DNA from: Pseudisothecium myosuroides
Lineage: Eukaryota > Streptophyta > Bryopsida > Hypnales > Lembophyllaceae
Direction: 5' to 3'
Assembly: GCA_951799445.1 (NCBI GenBank)
Contig: OX637288.1
Location: 47,073,288-47,137,287, forward strand
Length of the DNA stretch: 64,000 nt
The position numbers and the translations under genes were made by a program. Shown here in pieces: positions 11,936-23,934 of the stretch. The notes beneath the pieces are model-generated. The model worked only from the letters and a program-made list of their open reading frames with translations, made no database searches and had not been told where the DNA came from. Position 1 is the first letter of the stretch. Each line of letters opens with the position of its first letter.

Positions 11936-14900
11936 ACCTAAAGGTGTTTAACACTAAATTTATAATGAAGGACTTTGTAGAATTGTTTTTCTATAGTGTA
12001 AGGATGCAATTAGGGCTGACGTCATCAAAACAAGTTTACAATCAAACAAAAACCCAAGATAAAGTACAAGATGACTTGCAAGGATACACGTAAAGAAAAC
12101 CAAATCCCAACTCATATAAAATCCAAATCAAAACAAAGCGTAGGAACTCAAATCACTAAATCTAGAAGGCCCCATCAACGGCTAGAACTACCATTATCCT
12201 CACCCTGCTTAGCCTCTAGATCTATATAATCCAAGACACGCTTATTGAAACTGCGTACGCGAGTAGGGGGTGGTGATGGTGCCTCCGCAAACTGATGTGC
12301 AATCCCACCAGCATATGGAGGGAGCTCGAATGCCTTAGGAGGACTTGCAAACATGTCCGCAGTGAGGACACGAATTGGACTCTCCTTTGGAACTCTGAAT
12401 AGTCAAGAAAAGTAAACAAATAAGCAGAAAGAAGAAACAAGGAATAGAGAAGAAGAAACTGCAAACAAACAAAGAAGAATGCAAACAACAAACTTACGCA
12501 CAGAGCAAATCGAAGTTGCGCTTCGCCATCTTCTGAGGAGGCGGAGCAAAAACAGACCCTCGTGGTTGGGCAACCTGACGGGAAGTAGTCTTTGGGTCAA
12601 GGTCTCGCATGGGCAGGAGGAGGGCGTCGAAAATGTCGAAATCCGCCTCGAGAGCCACAATATGGCGCTGAAGTGCGCGGCACGCAATAATAGAAGCACC
12701 TAAAACACTTAGAACCACATTGTGAGAAGTTGTAACACAAAGAAATAAAGTAGTGGAAAGAGGAAGACTGAAAATCAAAGAGGTTGAAAACAAACCTAGA
12801 CCGCATTGCCAATCCATCACGATGTCGTCCTTGTCGGTGAGGGCGGAAAAAAGGATGGAGTAAAACTCGTGACGTTTCTCACGAGCACCTCTCCAGGGCA
12901 CGCCGTCCTCCCTCATAGCCTGATTCTTTTCATCCGTGAAACTATTGAGCCAACCATCCCTCTAGAGGTTGTAACCCATCTTATCAAAAGCTGTGCTTCG
13001 TACCTTAAGAACAGAGTTTACCCGAACTAACACTTTGATGAAAAACTTGCGAGTCTGAAAAAATGAAAATGAATGTATTAGTATCAATAAATCCACAAAA
13101 TGCAACTAAACTTGAGATAGAGTAGAGGGAGAAAAACTTACTACTCCCGTAGGAACCATAGGTGACTGAAGGTCGAGGTCGTTCATGCCAAACCAGTCTT
13201 CAGCCACGTAGAAGTTCATAGTGTGTGCCCAGTTGTGGATATCCCTCGATACATTGGGATCAGCGGCATGAGTGAAGACGAGGATACCGTCGTCATGGAG
13301 GTTGGCGTTTGCAAAGGCAAACAGAACCTCAAAGTATGAAGTAGACCGCTTGTTCCAAGTTGGACCATCATTTGAGCAGGTAGAGATCTGTGGCACATGC
13401 AGGTTCTCGGGCACATCTGCAAAGAGAAAATCAATGCCCGTGTGAACCTTTTCCTTGGCATTGGATTGAGTACGACCCGCTCCAACCTACACAGAGAAAT
13501 TGTTGTGAGAACTTGAAGAAGTAAGAGAAATTGAATCCTAGAAATAAGAATGAATGTAGTAGAAAAAGAAATTGTATAAAAACCTTAGTTAGGAACTCTT
13601 GAATGCGGGTGTAGGCTGAATGGCGAATCCCGGTCTTCATAAGGTGCTCAATGACCTCCACCATGTCCACATTCTCAATCAGGGTGAGCATGGAGGGTTT
13701 CTCCGAAGAAGTGGCTGAAGTATCTGGTGCAATTGCCTTCCACTTTCGCGGCTCAGAGGGAATGGTGATGTCGCTTTGAGAAGGAACGGGGGCCGGGTCG
13801 GCAGGAGCAAAGGAGGGAGCGGTGGACGGACTTCCAACGACTGCAGTGTTGGGGGTAGAGGAAGGAGGTGCCGAAGCCTTGGAACCAGAGCGAAGGGACA
13901 TACGGGGTTGAGAAGGTTGGGTACCTGAGACTGTGCCAACCAACTTGCCCTTTTTGCCCTTGGGCATGTGTATTTGCTTGGCCACCTTCTCCTTCCCGTT
14001 GTCTCGGTCTGTAGAGGCTCCAAGTCAGAAATATGATCAAGCACTGGAGCTGGAGCAGTCAACGAGGAGTGAAGTGCCACCTTAGAGACGGGGATGAAAC
14101 CCCTGGAACAATCAATGTACCAACAACAAGCCTTGAGGTGGGGATCTAGGTACTTCGCAAACCTTGTCTCTGTATACATGAATTGGGTAGATTCCGAATT
14201 CATCCAGTCCTCCAAGTAAGGTGGTAGAAACGATGTAGAAATAGCTTGCTTGGGAACAAGCTCTTGGAAGATGTACCTGAAACACAAGGCAAAGGTTAGT
14301 AAGTGAAGGGTGGAAGGAAGACGAGAACGGCAGGGAGAGGGTGTGGAATGGATTTAAACCTGTAAATCACGCGTTGTATAGTCTGGCGACCACCAAACTC
14401 ATTTAGGTCGGAGGCTTTGAAGAATCTCGGATTTGCATTGTCGTCAGAGAACTGCTCAAAGGCCGTGTCGAACAAAAAGATCCTCCAATGGTCAACAAAT
14501 TCCGCAGGTCGTAATACACCCACGGAGACATCCCAATCAATGGGTTGAGAAAAGCTCGACTCCATGGAAGCAAACTCCTCCACCACATCATGCTCCAGCT
14601 GCATTATCACAAGTAGAAAGTAAGAATCCCAAAGAATGGTACAAAACAAACATAAGAAGGGGAGGGCAGTTAGAAAATGGACCTGAGCCCAGAAAGACGC
14701 TTTGTTCAGCCAAACGTCAAGAACCCTCTCCTTAAGAGGTGCTATGGAGGGAAACTTGTTACCGCCACGGACAGTAGGGGAAGAATTCCACCACCGGAGC
14801 CAAGCAGTCTTGAAGAGAGGTTGGATGTTTGCTGTGGCAATTTTATGGAGCTTCTCAAATGTCATGTCTGCGATTGGTGGAGAAGTGCCGATCAATCTAG

Positions 14901-16739
14901 AGACAAGACCCATGGTTAAGAATATAAAAAAGAATGTTGAAGTGGAATGCGACAAACTTGAACAAGAGAGGAGGGAGAAGATAACCTCGTCAAAGAATGC
15001 TGGCTCGTGATGCGAGTTTGCTACGGCGACGTACTTCTCAAAGCTCTTGGTACGAATAGACTTTCCAACCTTCTCTTCAGTTGAGGACTTGAGGTCATGG
15101 CCTTCCAAATCCCCACACCAGTCCTTTGATTCACTACTGTTGCATCCTTGTAAGCTAGAGCGGCTGCATCAGCATCAGCTGAGATTTCTCTCTATTGAGT
15201 AGAAATGTTAGCCCATGCAAATTGCGAGAGTGACAATCAGCAAGAAGAGCGGCTAGATTAAGGATTACCTTATAGAGGAAGGAAACGAAGACGTCCATCG
15301 TGAGAGGGTACCATGTGGGAACCTTGGACTTGGCGGTGGCACATGCCTGGTAATCATCCTTGGAAATCAAGTCAGCAAAAGCCTCCAAGGGCAAGGCACC
15401 GAAGGTGCGGATGTGAAGGAGTTTTGCCGGCACGTTAGACTTGACGTGGTCGTTCTCAGTTGACCTACGCAAAAGATTAGCAAGTATAAAGCAAACAAGG
15501 TCTGAAGGTGACGAAATCATGAAAAAACAAAAAAATAAGGCAGAACTTACCAGTTAACATCGTTCATGACATTTATAAGAACACCACTGTTCTTTCGCGC
15601 ATCCAAGGCAATGCAGTGCGGGAAAATATGCCAGTGCTCCTCCGTAGGATGAAACTTGTTGACATGTCGGTACCAAGCCGTGAGACAATGGTTGCCCTCC
15701 CAGATGAAGAACATCTTGCCAACCATGTGAACAAGGTCATCATCCTGCGCCATGAGTGAGTCAAACCGCTCACTAGCAGTCTTCCAGAGTGGGTTCCATG
15801 TAGAGACGATATCCTCAGTGACATCAACAACCTCGTCTTTGTTGTTGTAGATCGACACATAAAGGACGCGGTCGCCGTCACGGTAGCCAGTGACAAATTC
15901 ATTCTCCAATCGTTAAACATCGACCTCGTTAATTGGGCGTACAAGAGGCAAGGCACGCATTCGGCAGAGGGGAATGCAAAGGCGGGACTTATTTGTGGGT
16001 CAAACTCGGAGGCGGTTAATAACCGCTGTCGAGTCGGCCTTCTGCTGCGCTCGGAGTTGATTCTCTTCTATGTCCGGATCAGCCTTCTCTGACGGTTCGG
16101 CATAACGCAGTAGAAGAGTCGGAGACTACAAACAACACAAGGTTCAGTATTGAGCATATCAAATACTAGAACAATTAAATACTCCAACATACAATGTTTA
16201 TAAATGGAATTTGAGTACAATGATTCTACATGGAAATGCATATAGAAAGCGTAGCACGCTACTCAAAATTGGAGTACTCGGACGCCCGGAGACGTTGGGA
16301 ACGTCTAGGGTTGACCCAAGCCAAAACTCGGGTAGCCTCACGGGCCCGGCGCGTACGCTGATAGTATCGGAAGGCGTAACGCCTCCTTGCCTCACGTGCC
16401 GCAGACTCTGCGGCATGAGGAGGCGTAGGGGACTGGACTATGGGATCGTCCCGACGCCTACAGGGATGTACAACAGGGAGCGCTAATACTAGAAGATGTG
16501 ATGGATAGATATCCGTCACTGAACCAAGGATCGGACAAGTGCAAAAGCTAAATTCGTATGAATCCAAATCAATCACCTCTCGTCCCCCAATAGCAATGTC
16601 GTTGGTCACTGCTATAGAATTTGGCACAAGTGGCTCCGGAGCCAAGACAGCCTGAGATGGAACAATCTCCAAGGACTGCGAAGGGTCCATCTCCCCAGAC
16701 TCCTGCCAACAGAAGGCATGAATTAGAACAAACATACAC

Positions 16740-17410
16740 AGTAGTGGAGAACCTGGCGGAACCGTGGGGTTAATTAAGAGTGTTTCAAAAAGCCTGAAGA
16801 TGGAATTGAAGGACAAGTATTTTACATTGAAATGGCAAAAACAACTTCCAAAAAAGAAGTAATAACAAAAAGAATTTTTGTACACTCATCGTAATCTACC
16901 TAGGATTGGTCTCAAATAGAACAAATAAGCACAAAATTGCTGAAAATGAGAAAAAAGAAGCAAGATAGGGCAGCCCGAGGGAACCCCGCAGTTTCGCCAA
17001 GTTCTTTCAAATGGTGCCCGAATCAACTGCGCATAGCCGCATACAAATGAAATCCAAAGTGCAAGGATTCCTAAAATATGTTCGCGGTGCCTGTAGGAAG
17101 TAAGCGCAATTGACTATGTGCGTGGCGGAATTGGGGGAACCCTGCGGATCCGCGAGGTTCCTCCAGTTGATGCCTGAACGAACTACGCACACAATTGAAC
17201 ACATGAAACCTGACTGCAAGGAATTTAAAAAATGCTCGCATTCCCGAAACTTTGCATTGTGGTACCTGTGAGCACCCAACTGTGGCGCCTTAAATCACGA
17301 TGCGGCCGACATTGAGCGCAACCGACAATGTGCACGGCTGAATTGGGGAACCCCGCGGTTCCGCGGGGTTCCCCCAAGTGGTGCCTCAATCGTTACCCTA
17401 AACCCTAACC
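16740..17410. repeat. GC-rich hairpin repeats in the methyltransferase-like gene's intron
   Basis: At 17,344-17,373 GGGGAACCCCGCGG is followed by TT and its exact reverse complement: a perfect 14-bp-arm hairpin. Diverged versions sit near 16,748, 16,980 and 17,135, each of the last two followed, as here, by a 'tggtgcc/tgatgcc' segment. The units are about 155-210 bp apart. A related hairpin lies at 18,163-18,192. The GC content is far above the surroundings. Confidence 0.75.
17393..17410. repeat. Short telomere-like tract
   Basis: CCCTAAACCCTAACC: two units of the plant telomere repeat inside an intron. Too short to be more than an interstitial remnant. Confidence 0.6.
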
Positions 17411-18699
17411 GTAAATTCTGACTCTACGCTTGTGCAAAACCCTAAATCTGATGGAAGGCAACTCAAAAAACACCCGCATACAAGCTGAACCTGAACCGCA
17501 AAGCAAAAATTCACAAAGCAAAGAAGTTCCAACTAACCTCTAGAGCCGCAAGTAAAGCAGCGCCGCTTGATTCCATAGCAACGCCATTGTTCTCCCCATC
17601 GCTCGCCATTGTTCTCCGTTGATCAGAAATGCTCTTCGCGGACATTCCTCTCCCGTCTTCTACGTTTTCATCCTCTTCATCTTCTCCTTGTCGTCCGTCG
17701 ACTTCATCCATCTCGTCATCCTCTGTCTACATCCCCCTACCAAAATACAATAGTTTTCCCTTAGATTTTGAACCCAAAATTTATTATATTTAGTAAATTT
17801 TTCTACCCGGGGAGACGTCGAGACAATCGCGGAAAATTTTACCAAAACTAAGGGAAAACTTTACCCGTCACTAACGGAAAACTGGGTTTTGGGTCATAAG
17901 TGGATGCCACTTAGGGTAGGCACTGTGGCAAAGGGGTAAAATTGTAAAAAGGGTATCCACCCTAGGTGTTTGAGTACTTGCGACCCTAGATTCACCCTAT
18001 TCTGTTGTGATGGGGGTCCGTCACGACACGACATGTCGTGACGTCAAGGCATCGTCACGTTGTCACAATAGACAACCCTGCCCACACCCCCACTCATGCA
18101 CGCACAAGATTAAATGGACAAGGATTTGACTTTTTGAAATAAAATTGAAGAAGGAGGACTTGCACGGAGAACCCGGCAAAACCGCCGGGTTCCCCCACCT
18201 CGCCCTCCGCTGCTCCTGTACCCCTAATGAACTCTATGCGAGACTGGTGCAAAGCCGCGCAAAGCCTTAGATTGCAATCACGAAGCCACAAGCAGCACCC
18301 GTGGAGCCACTGACTGCAGCCGTGAAGCGCATGAGGAATAGAAGACTGCACGCAACAAAGGAAACTTGCGCATTCACAAAAACTCAAAAATCCAACAGCA
18401 TTCAGTAGACTCACCGCAAGTGCATTCAAGAATCTCTCTCTGCTTACGCCCATTGGTGTTCCACTCGGCTTGCCATCCCCCTTCATATTGTAGCTCTCAC
18501 GCTCACACCGCCTCTCTCCAACTTTCTCCAAAACTGTATCGCGCCTCAAGTAGCTTCTGTGCTCAATGAGAACAGTGGCGCGATTGCGTGGCCCTCCAGT
18601 GTCTTGCTCGACTTGCGCCGTCTCTTGCCCTATCGAGGCCGGTGTCTTGCTTGATGGAGGTTCTTGTTCACTCAAATCTAATTGACTGGTCCCTTCATA

Positions 18700-20030
18700 A
18701 ATATTCCCACTACCACCGCTACCCTCTTTCTCTAGAACACCCCTCCCTCTAGAGTTCTAAGGTAACCTTATCAACTTGGATTTTCATCCTCATCCTCAAA
18801 GATTTTCATCCTAATCCCTAAAAATCTACTTCTACCATCTATGCTGGACCAACATCCTAACTTTTGGAGATTAACTCCAATCGTTGAACGGATTGCGCCG
18901 TTGGCTCTCGATCGCCGTGTTTAGTCCTACATTCTCCTATCCCTCGTACCGAGGCCAAAAACCCATCGTAGGCTAATTTAGTTTAAAAATCAAATCGTGG
19001 TAAAATCCTAAATCTTGGGGGTCTCCTATTTTGAAAAATGTGAATAGCCTAGGGTCTCCGGTAGGTGCGAGAGAGTTGGAAAGGACTCTTAGTTGACTTC
19101 GTTTTGCCATCGTATGGTCCTGGAATGCCGGTCAATGTCGCGGGGACCCCGCCACGTAGTAAATTCCCGAGGAATCCCGCCGGTTCGAGTACTTGCCGCT
19201 ATCGGAATGTCATGAAACTTCACGGAGCGCATTATTAACATAAAAAAGGTATGCTAATTTTTAGTGAGATTTTATTGTAACCTAAGTAATTTCCGTGAAA
19301 TTTCCGTTGGAGGTTAGAAGGGTTGACCACCTGAAAAAGGTTCTTCTGCAAATTGGAAGATGCCGGAAATTTTCACGTGACCTCTCAAGGAGTCACATGA
19401 AAGACATGTAGATGCGTTTCCGTACCTAGCACGATTGGTCAATGGAGATCAAAACTGGCCATCTCCTTGAATTAGCGACGGTGCGGAAATCTTCTGTAGG
19501 TGGAGGAATCTTGGCGAATTGATTTCGCCGTTGGATTCCTAGCATGGGATTTGCCCTAGAACACCATCCTTGGGTTGTAGATTCCTCCACGGGCCCGGTC
19601 TTGCGTTAGTGGCTCTTACATGCTAACAATTGGGATTTGGGGAATTCGTCGATCTAATGGGGAATTCTAAATCTAACTCTAGGACCCGACCTAATGGCCT
19701 CACTGTGCATCCCTCGGACCGACTTAGCCATGAATTGCCACATTCATGGTGGGATTTAGCTCTTTTGGGGCTACGTGACTCAAATCCTCCAAATTTAGCC
19801 ATTTTGTTATTTCTATTCTATTTTTAGGCAAGGTTTGGGGAGATACTAAGTATAAATACAAATCTAGACCAAATACTATAATGGGTATGACACAACCCTA
19901 TTTTGATTCTACACTCTTTTTATGGCTTTTTGTATACTTTTATCAACTTTAAATTGCAAATTTCCAAAAAAATAATTCTACGAGTCCCAAGTGACCAATA
20001 GGAAGCTCACAATGCCCCTCTGTCCTTGAA
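18700..20030. other. Intergenic, no gene assigned
   Basis: Moderate GC, with stretches resembling decayed coding or transposon sequence, but no family recognised. It separates the methyltransferase-like gene (minus) from the Harbinger transposase (plus). Confidence 0.4.
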
Positions 20031-21966
20031 ATGCGTACAGCGGCCATGGACCTCCTCAATATTCCATTGGAACTCGTTTCCCTTGCCTATGTCATGCTTC
20101 TACTACTATTCAGCGGAAGCCTCGATGAAGTGAACGTGGCTCGTAGGGCGCTACAACAATTCAAACTATAGACTATCATGGCTTTCTTGGACGACAAATT
20201 TGGTTATTGGATGAAACCGCGCTCAACCACTTGGTTTTCAAGATTCATTTTACATGAGTACGACAACGAGCGCTGGGTGCAGATGTTTCGCTTCACAAAA
20301 CGTTCAGTCTTCTCTCTTGCTCAGCATCTAGCCTCTGCTATTAGGAAGAATGACACTAATTATCGTTTGGCTATCTCTGTCGAACTACGTCTAGCTTGCA
20401 CTCTCTTTAAGCTTAGCCATGGCGCCAATCTCCTTATCTGTAGTGAACTTTTTGCAATTGGTCGGAGCAAAGTGTCATCAATTTTGCGAGACGTGGTTCA
20501 CGCTATCAACGACTTGCTTCATGGAGAAGCAGAAGAACTCACTTGGCCCAGTGGACCGGAGAATTTCTCAGCCATCACCGGTGACTTCCAACAACTATGT
20601 GGACTTCCAGGAGTTCTTGGAGCGATAGATGGAACTCAAATTGCCATTGCAAAGCCTAGCTCGTTGGATCACCAGATTACTATTATTTCAAATTTGGTGG
20701 CTATTCTATCAATTGCCAGGCCGTTGTCGATAGTTCTAAACTCTTCTTGGACTTGTACGTGGGGATGCCCGGATCCACCAACGACTCCCGCATCTTGCGC
20801 AAGTTGACACTTTACCATCGTGGCCAGCGTCAGACTCTTTGGGATGCAAGCCTAACTTTTCATGGTTTCGCACCATATTTACTTGGGGACGCTAGATACC
20901 CCTTGTTGCCCTAGCTAATGGTGCCACACCGCCATCAAGGACCGCTCTCGGTAGCAGCTGAGCTTTTCAACCGACAACTGAGCAGAGGGCGCGGAGTCAT
21001 TGAAAATGCTTTTGCTCTGATGAAATTGTCTTTCCGGGAGTTGCACACAAAAGGGTAAATGCACTTTCGGGTGGCTCATTTTTGGCAAAAGTCCAAGTCC
21101 CAAAAGTCCTTTTTTGTGAGTAAATTTTTTTAGAGTGAAATGCTTAGAAGTGAATTTTGCAAGAAACAAATTAAAAAAAAATCTAAAGCATCTAGCTTTT
21201 TAATCTCTTGTAGACCTTGGAAATTATTATACTTTAGGGAAAAAAAAATTTGAAAAAAAAAAAATTTGGTAATGAAAAGGGACTTTGGAAAATTTAGTGT
21301 TTAAAAGTCATTAAAAAGTCCCTAGCAAACACATAAAGAAGATCTACATTACAAGCCATTGATTTCTAGAAACATTAGTTCAAACTCACTATTAGAGATG
21401 TAGTTCCTAAAAGTCCCTTGGTTGACACAAAGAGGTAAAAAAAGTCCTTTTCAACTTTTGCTGACAGCAGATTTGTCACATCCACTTTTATTCAAAAGCC
21501 CCTAGTGCTTACATACTCTATAGAAAAAAAATTAAAAAATCATAGGACTATTGAACATCAAGTTAATTTACCTAAATCAAGTTGTTTCATAGAAAAAAAA
21601 AAATTTAAGTGCCCTATAGATCAATTTGAAAATGAAGTGTTTGCAATTTTCAATAATGTGACAAGAAATTGAGCCACTCAACCATGCATCTACCCAAAAA
21701 CGGATATGGATGTCACCTTTGTGCTCAACATGGTCACTTGCTGCGCCATCCTGCACAATGTGCTTATAAAACAAAACCATCACGATGTTGAGAGATTGTT
21801 GGAGATTGTGGGTGCCTTAAGTTCCAGTGCTAACAAGGGAGGAGCCGTGCCCACGCCTACAGCTGCGGTGGACAACACCGCTGATCAATGTGACGACGAA
21901 GCTGGTGAAATTAAGAGACAGGAGCTTGCTGTTTTCCTTTCACTTCAGCGCTTGCTGCCTCTGTAG
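20031..21966 (+). pseudogene. PIF/Harbinger transposase (DDE_Tnp_4 type), broken
   Basis: The frame begins with ATG at 20,031 (MRTAAMDLLNIP), meets a stop TAG at 20,169, and continues to about 20,680, where a 1-bp shift occurs. Downstream it reads DYYYFKSGGYSINCQAVVD, the usual post-DG segment. All three catalytic acidic residues can be seen: D in GAIDGTQ, D in LLGDARYPLLP and E in VIENAF. The Trp after YPLLP is now TAG. The sequence is interrupted at about 21,055-21,700 by AT-rich DNA (intron or insertion), then resumes at MDVTFVLNMVTCCAILHN, the family's C-terminal ILHN box. It would have catalysed cut-and-paste transposition together with the Myb-like partner encoded convergently at 22,658-23,930. 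Cannot be active as it stands. Confidence 0.85.
21055..21700. other. AT-rich insertion or intron within the Harbinger transposase
   Basis: It splits the transposase between 'FRELHTK' and 'TDMDVTF'. The left edge offers a weak GT (GGGTAAAT), but the right edge has no clear AG, so an insertion is at least as likely. It contains several copies of 'aaaagtcc'-like motifs. Confidence 0.5.
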
Positions 21967-22657
21967 TTGGAGCCGGTGACTGTCACTAGAAACTTGCACT
22001 TTTGTCGTTTCAAAAATGCTTTCTCTTTAGGTCCTTTGCGGCTGTGGATACATAGCAATCGTTTGCAATTCCAATTGCTGCAAGTGTTGTGTAGGGCTTC
22101 GCAAAAAATAGCGTCTCTGCTGCCAAAGTGCACATGGATTTTTTGGCAGCATGTCTATAACTCTTGTAGACTAGTGATGTGCGGTGAGCAGCCGAGAGTT
22201 TGAACCTCGTCCATTGTCCTCTTAACGCATTCCTCAGCATCCGACTTGTTTTAGCCATGTGATTTAAATGAGTTCTTTTTAATAAGTGGACTGCGACTGA
22301 ATTTGTTGCATTGTTTTCTGGACTCCTTCGTGAGATGCTGTGACGTTCATTGAGTTGTCTATGATAGGTAGAAGCGCACAACAACAGCATGTGACAACTA
22401 GTTCTCGAAATCCGATGATAGCAAAATCTTTATTTATGAACATAAGAGATTTGAACATTGACGTTGTAGGACCAAAAACGAATCCAAACATGTGACTGTA
22501 TTGTACAACAAGAGCGTGAATTGAGTGCAAGCTCAAGCCAAAATTCTTGCAAAGCTAACGACATAATTAGAATTGTATAAAGGCGTAGCATCTTCCTTGT
22601 TTCTGACTTTTGTGTTGCGGTTGCAAGTTCGTTGAGCATTGTAGATGTATTTGGCGT

Positions 22658-23930
22658 CTACAAGTCGACAATCTCGTTGAGGAAGTCGACATCAGTGGTC
22701 TCGGATGACGACGTACTGGGACCCGCTGCCGTAGCTTCAGCAGTGTTCTCCGGTGGCAGTGGGGTCCCAGAGGAGGTAGAGTCCGAAATCCAGTGTGTGG
22801 GCAAGCGACAATCAAGCCCCACACTGAGGATTGTCAATAAGTTAGCTAGACACTGGACCACTTCCGCTTGCTTTAGATAGTAAGTCTTGCATTTTCGTTT
22901 GAAACTCTAGCATGTTCTTGTAATTGTAGGTCTCGATCTCTCTGATATTGCATTTGTTCTGTAAAAAGACGGAAGTAGACGTCAATCTTTGTTTTTTCAA
23001 TGTCATGACCCGCTTCCGCCATGTCCCTCATTTGCACCGCCATAGCCTCTCCAGTCGCCTATGTGGCATCCGCAATGAGTGAATGACCTGGTAAACTTTT
23101 ACGACGAACGGCAGTACTGCCGGAGCGCCGTCCACTTCCAACATCTCCCGTATTGGAAGAACTGATAAATTGCGGAACAACACCTACGGGGATGGAGCCT
23201 CTCCGAGGCGGACTGGGATTGCGTTGTGTGAGTACGACAACAGGACGAGTTGGCTTGCTCGCTTCCACGCCAAGCGGGGACTGCGTGGAGTGAGTGACGT
23301 CGTCGCTGTTGCCAGCAGCTGCGGAGTCGTCTAAAGTGTCTTGGAAAATGTCGTTGCTTGATGCAAGTTCACTTTATTTTCACTGCATGTACCGGCCGGC
23401 TTGTAGTTGGAATCTTCAGGCGCCATGAAGTCGCACGTATGAGGCGGTTGTATGGCCGGTCACTGGCCATATCAGTCGTGGATGAGGAAAAACGCGTCCT
23501 GCGGGAAGGATCTCGGCAGGCCTTCCGCTTTTCGTTGAACAATGTTCATATTCCAATAAGTGAACTCATTGGTCCCACTCCGCGCTAAAAAGTCTGCAAT
23601 GCGCTTATACTCCAGAATGAGTTGATTCCACTTGCTCTTGCAAGCGGATCCATCTTTCAAGCATGGGGAGATATTTCCATTCATGATCACCGCACTCACG
23701 TGGAGCCACTTACTGGCGTTTGGATTCATGAGATCACGGCAATCAACAGTGTCAACCTCTTGCATGAAAAGAGAACGCTTCATTGCAATGAGGGCTTTAA
23801 TCTCCATCGCGCTCCAGTTACAACCACATTCCTTGCGCGGTCGTTTTGGAGGAGACAGAGCATCGGCAGGACGACTAGGTGCAAAGGAAGCTGCAATTCC
23901 CAGAAGGGCCTATAATCGGGCTACCAAACT
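22658..23930 (-). pseudogene. Myb/SANT-like accessory protein of the Harbinger element, broken
   Basis: The frame holds PPKRPRKECGCNWSAMEIKA at about 23,850-23,790, then a trihelix/SANT-like region (KSKWNQLILEYKRIADF) typical of the second protein of PIF/Harbinger elements, which binds DNA and helps the transposase. Past a stop after FFLIHD the coding text resumes as a Ser/Pro/Arg-rich linker (NPSPPRRGSIPVG) and a helical tail (EKTKIDVYFRLF), then shifts frame to YYLKQAEVVQCLANLL and ends near 22,658. In-frame stops include TAG at 23,910-23,912 and at 23,059-23,061. Convergent with the transposase, as is common in these elements. Confidence 0.72.
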
Positions 23931-23934
23931 TTGA

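Larger units (their letters stand above)
12175..18675 (-). pseudogene. Decayed gene: ParB/Srx-like plus beta-class amino-methyltransferase-like protein
   Basis: Thirteen exons are traceable: 18675-18415, 17726-17538, 16702-about 16259 (or on to a GTATGT donor near 16,193), 16125-15551, 15464-15269, 15191-14986, about 14896-14683, 14598-14360, 14276-13584, 13486-13142, 13054-12796, 12699-12498, 12394-12175 (TGA). Nearly all junctions are GT-AG with matching phase; the start is unresolved, with no ATG in the first exon. Exon 4 has KMFFIWEGNHCLTAW, like the ParB/Srx G-x-H-R box with R changed to C. Exon 10 has FADVPEN where N6/N4 methyltransferases have D-P-P-Y, then LHDDGILVFTH and AEDWFGMND. 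Exons 11-12 give the SAM-binding VMDWQCGLGAS and HIVALEAD. So motif IV precedes motif I, the beta-class order. Breaks: TGA 16000-16002, TAA 15913-15915, TAG 12962-12964, and frame shifts in exons 6 and 9. Former DNA-modifying role is inferred. Confidence 0.72.

Noticed and set aside
14433..15010. Plus-strand open frames opposite the methyltransferase-like exons
   Set aside because: Shadow frames of the minus-strand exons; no splice or domain support.
18094..18414. Continuing the first exon of the methyltransferase-like gene as a Cys-rich small protein
   Set aside because: A strong donor (GCG|GTGAGT) ends the exon, and the next exon joins in phase; the remainder is intron.
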